A DNA stretch of 64,000 nucleotides, taken from positions 190,697 to 254,696 of the forward strand of contig CACWYV010000002.1 in assembly GCA_902765225.1 (NCBI GenBank). The letters run 5' to 3'. Position numbers and translations under genes: made by a program. The notes under the pieces are model-generated. The model saw nothing but the letters and a program-made list of their open reading frames with translations, made no database searches and had not been told where the DNA came from. Positions 61,219 to 64,000 of this stretch are shown piece after piece. This stretch comes from Candidatus Avelusimicrobium intestinale. GTDB lineage: Bacteria > Elusimicrobiota > Elusimicrobia > Elusimicrobiales > Elusimicrobiaceae. Position 1 is the stretch's first letter, and each line of letters starts with the position of its first letter.

Positions 61219-63576
61219 TTGTTTTGTAAAAAAATGGCCGTTACGGCCGCAGGCCTTTTGGCCTTTTTCTCTTACGCGCGCGCGGGCGAACCAACCCCCG
61301 CCGAAATGGACCCCAACGGTCCTTGGATGATTTGTCAGGTTTCCGTGGACGGTCTTAAAAACATCCGTAAAAAAACCGTTACCAAGGCCGGCTCGGCCAA
61401 AAAAGGCCAATTTTACGACCGTTTTCAAGTATCCGAGGACGTACAATCTATTTCCGCTTTGGGCAATTTTGACTCCGTGGAAATTGATATTTCCCCGGTA
61501 ACGGGAGCGCGCTCCGATTCAAACGGCGCGCAAGCCCCGTGCCATCGCTTGACGTATATCGTGCGAGAAAAACCGATTTTTGACCACCTCTCTTACGAAG
61601 GCCGCAAACACTTGGGCAAAGGAGCTATCACCCAAGCGATGACGTTAAAAATCAAAGACCCCTTTAACGAACTGAAACTCCAGGGCGATTTAGAACGTAT
61701 CAAAGCCAAGTATGCCGAAAAGGGATATGTCAACGCCGCAATTTCTTATGACCTAACCCGCGACGAAAAACAGAACGTAGTATATGTAAAATTACTCATT
61801 AACGAGGGCGAACGTGTACGCGTGGGAAACGTAACTATCAGCGGAACCGCCCAACTGCCCGCCGACAAAATTATCAAACGTTCCGCCAACCGGCCCGGGA
61901 AAGTATTTAAACCGCAAAAATTACAACGCGACTGGGTCAAAATGATGCTCTACGGCCGCAACAAAGGATATAGCGAATTTAATTTGACCCAACCTCAACT
62001 GGCCTTTGATAATACGCAAACCCTCGTGGATTTATCGTACCAGGTCACCGAGGGAGAGAAAGTAGATTTTGGCACCGTGCAATTTGAAGGTAACAATGTA
62101 TTCACCCCGGAAGAACTGCAAAAACAGGTTTTCTTCCGCGAGGGACATCTTTACAATCAAAAAGATTTTGACGACACGCTTGCCGCCATCCACGAGCAAT
62201 ATGCCGAAAAAGGCTACCTGCAAGCCCGTATTGAACCCGTTAAAAACATTGAAAACGGGAAATTAAATTTAACCTTTGATATTTCCGAAGGACGTATTTT
62301 CTACATAGATAACGTGGATGTTTCCGGCTACCATGACACTAAAAAATTTGTCTTCACGCGGGAATTGGCCATTCACCCCGGGGACCTGTATGACAGTGCC
62401 AAAATCCGCCGTAGCCAAACCAAGATCATGAACTTGGGTTTCATCAACGACGTGCAAATTGATCTGCAACCCACCGCCGACCCGCAAAAAGTAGATGTCA
62501 ACTTCAACGTAGTGGAAGGCCGGCCCGGTATGTTTACTGCCGGTGTAGCCATGAGTTCCATGGACGGTTTATACGGGGAATTGTCCGTCAATCATATGAA
62601 TTTATTCGGCCGGGCGCAACGCTTATCGTTACGCACCTTATTCGGGAAGGAAATTTTAGATTATACCGTTAGTTGGTACACCCCGTGGATCTACAGCAAC
62701 CCGACCTCGCTGGGGGTAGATGCTTTCAATACCCGCCGGTACCGTTCCTTTGCTACCGATAATCAGGCCTATACCGAAAAACGCATCGGGGGACGCGTCA
62801 AAGTAGGACCGCGGTTTAAAGATGATATTTATTTGTTGTCTTTGGGTTATTCTTTTGAAAATATTGATATTTACGATGTGGATAATACGTATCGTTGCGC
62901 CCCCGGGCAAGACCCGACTACGTGTATTGCCGAAGGTGACACCAACTTATCCACCTTTAGTGTAGATTTTGCTATTGACACGCGCGACAACATGTGGGAT
63001 CCCACCACCGGATGGCGTAATTCGTTGGGGCTTGCGTTAGCCGGCGGGCCGATTGGCGGAGATTTGGATTTGTGGTATTTAACAGCGCGTTCTATTTTCA
63101 ATTACACGGTGCTGAATATTGGTGGGAACTACCCCGTTGTATTTGTATTTTCCAATAAATTCGGTTCTGTAAAATCCTACGGACGGACAAAAGACGTGCC
63201 GCCCTTTGAAAAATTCTTTTTAGGCGGTGCCGATACCGTACGCGGTTACGAACGCGCCGGAGAGATCGGCCCCAAATACGGCGGAGATTTGTATTATGTC
63301 ATGAACGCGGAATTGCGTTTCCCGCTGGCCCGTGAGGGACGGCGCAATATGGCGCAATTCGCTTTCTTCTTTGATGTAGGAAATTCGTGGAATCACGCGA
63401 GCGATTTGAAATTTTCGCTGGGGCCGGACCCCGAACAATTTAAGGCCGGCGTCGGGGTGGGATTGCGGTTTACAACTCCGTCTCTACCCATTCGCATTGA
63501 TTGGGGTTACGGGTTGAACCATGCTCCCAATCAAGACCATTCCCATTTCTACTTCAACATCTCCAACATGATGTAG
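61219..63576 (+). CDS. bamA: Outer membrane protein assembly factor BamA
   Basis: 785 residues. A TTG start at 61219 is chosen: AAGGAG lies 7 nt upstream and a signal peptide follows (KKMAVTAAGLLAFFSYARA). About five POTRA repeats cover 30-440 (for example VQFEGNNVFTPEELQKQVFF, VDVSGYHDTKKFVFTREL), then the 16-strand barrel with GGADTVRGYERAG. The C-terminal end (FYFNISNMM) lacks the usual terminal Phe. The adjacent ompH-like gene is the normal neighbour. Confidence 0.93.
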   Translation: MFCKKMAVTAAGLLAFFSYARAGEPTPAEMDPNGPWMICQVSVDGLKNIRKKTVTKAGSAKKGQFYDRFQVSEDVQSISALGNFDSVEIDISPVTGARSDSNGAQAPCHRLTYIVREKPIFDHLSYEGRKHLGKGAITQAMTLKIKDPFNELKLQGDLERIKAKYAEKGYVNAAISYDLTRDEKQNVVYVKLLINEGERVRVGNVTISGTAQLPADKIIKRSANRPGKVFKPQKLQRDWVKMMLYGRNKGYSEFNLTQPQLAFDNTQTLVDLSYQVTEGEKVDFGTVQFEGNNVFTPEELQKQVFFREGHLYNQKDFDDTLAAIHEQYAEKGYLQARIEPVKNIENGKLNLTFDISEGRIFYIDNVDVSGYHDTKKFVFTRELAIHPGDLYDSAKIRRSQTKIMNLGFINDVQIDLQPTADPQKVDVNFNVVEGRPGMFTAGVAMSSMDGLYGELSVNHMNLFGRAQRLSLRTLFGKEILDYTVSWYTPWIYSNPTSLGVDAFNTRRYRSFATDNQAYTEKRIGGRVKVGPRFKDDIYLLSLGYSFENIDIYDVDNTYRCAPGQDPTTCIAEGDTNLSTFSVDFAIDTRDNMWDPTTGWRNSLGLALAGGPIGGDLDLWYLTARSIFNYTVLNIGGNYPVVFVFSNKFGSVKSYGRTKDVPPFEKFFLGGADTVRGYERAGEIGPKYGGDLYYVMNAELRFPLAREGRRNMAQFAFFFDVGNSWNHASDLKFSLGPDPEQFKAGVGVGLRFTTPSLPIRIDWGYGLNHAPNQDHSHFYFNISNMM

Positions 63577-63583
63577 TGTGCGT

Positions 63584-64000
63584 ATGAAAAAAAGTTGGAT
63601 GTATATAGCCGTAGCATTATTTTTAACCAACCCTGCCGGGGCGCAATCGTCCCCGGCAGATGAGTTTTCTCCGGAAGAACAGGCCGCCGTGGCTGCGTTG
63701 CTAGCCAAAACAGCCACCCAAGAAGAAACGGCCTCCCCGGCTCAAAAAGACACCGAACCCGCCAAAGTATCGGAAAAATCTGTACCGACCGTTCCGGCAA
63801 AATCTGTTCCTGCCGAAAAACCAGCCGCGGCCCTCGCACCGGCCATTGCCGCCGACGAAACTCCTTCCCCGGAAGAACAACCAAATCCGCAAGATGCTTC
63901 TTCCTGTCTGCCTGTTGCCTTTATTGACATTGATATGGCTTTTAACGAACACCCGCGTACGGTAGCCGTCAAAGAACAAATCCACCAAAAAATTTTAACC
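63584..64000 (+). CDS. OmpH/Skp-family periplasmic chaperone (5' part; runs off window)
   Basis: 139 codons visible. Signal peptide 1-20 (SWMYIAVALFLTNPAGA), then about 85 residues rich in Ala, Pro, Glu and Lys, then the Skp start VAFIDIDMAFNEHPRTVAVKEQI. Skp usually begins with this segment directly after the signal peptide, so the linker is an insertion. The coiled-coil arms lie beyond the window. Placement directly after bamA supports Skp. Confidence 0.75.
   Translation, partial: MKKSWMYIAVALFLTNPAGAQSSPADEFSPEEQAAVAALLAKTATQEETASPAQKDTEPAKVSEKSVPTVPAKSVPAEKPAAALAPAIAADETPSPEEQPNPQDASSCLPVAFIDIDMAFNEHPRTVAVKEQIHQKILT

Noticed and set aside
1-64000. CRISPR array, insertion sequence, toxin-antitoxin or phage region
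   Set aside because: No spaced direct repeats, transposase, cas gene or phage structural gene was seen. The TM0106-type nuclease alone is not evidence of CRISPR.

Overview
This window reads as the chromosome of a Gram-negative, probably anaerobic bacterium. The best guess is a gut-type member of the Elusimicrobiota, related to Elusimicrobium minutum. This is inferred from gene content and not from a search: several type IV pilin-like proteins with the [18 protein letters not shown] signature, an LPS outer membrane (LptD, BamA, OmpH, heptose adenylyltransferase), an oxygen-independent ribonucleotide reductase, and no aerobic respiration genes in view. No insertion sequence, prophage, integron or CRISPR array was found.

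Layout. 1-281 is the 3' end of tmRNA. 355-8498 holds a phosphohexomutase, a lone receiver protein, a lipoprotein, a CorA-type channel, a TPR-Ser/Thr kinase, murI-pgeF, a pilin and a GGDEF response regulator. 8640-25336 is a long forward run: tpiA, deoC, a DnaA-like ATPase of unknown role, two lipoproteins, comM, dprA, topA, xerC, a ROK kinase, lptD, tdk and two RDD proteins. 25424-32273 holds gatB, a MurJ-like flippase, three glycosyltransferases, an unusual initiator tRNA and a Nudix enzyme. Then come dnaE, a second pilin, and a tetR-tolC-MFP-RND efflux operon with a perfect palindromic operator. 42954-46284 carries a very large cysteine-rich pilin-like protein and the def-aspartokinase group. 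46406-49851 carries a TM0106-type nuclease, an inositol monophosphatase-like enzyme, an ACT protein and an exported protein. 54510 down to 49889 is a reverse-strand lipid cluster: accB, accC, hldE2-like, serine palmitoyltransferase and a YghO/bCerS-like acyltransferase. 55851-58929 is an anaerobic ribonucleotide reductase locus. The window ends with xerD, terC, rpmB, bamA and the start of an ompH/skp gene.

The most striking observation is that the class III ribonucleotide reductase is split. The large protein (55851-57911) stops after its zinc site. The glycyl-radical segment (RVVGYLRPVQNWN) lies on a separate 75-residue protein (58052-58279), and nrdG follows. The two parts carry facing, possibly coiled-coil helices.

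Other points of interest: (i) two pilin genes each have a 12-base homopolymer placed where length changes would switch expression, one in the coding leader and one in the promoter spacer; (ii) a putative bacterial sphingolipid locus; (iii) a pilin-like protein with thrombospondin-1-like modules; (iv) an initiator tRNA with C33, U1:A72 and a promoter abutting its 5' end; (v) about eleven genes whose -10 box lies only 6-8 nt before the start codon, suggesting widespread leaderless transcription; (vi) a biotin carrier protein with a displaced attachment lysine.
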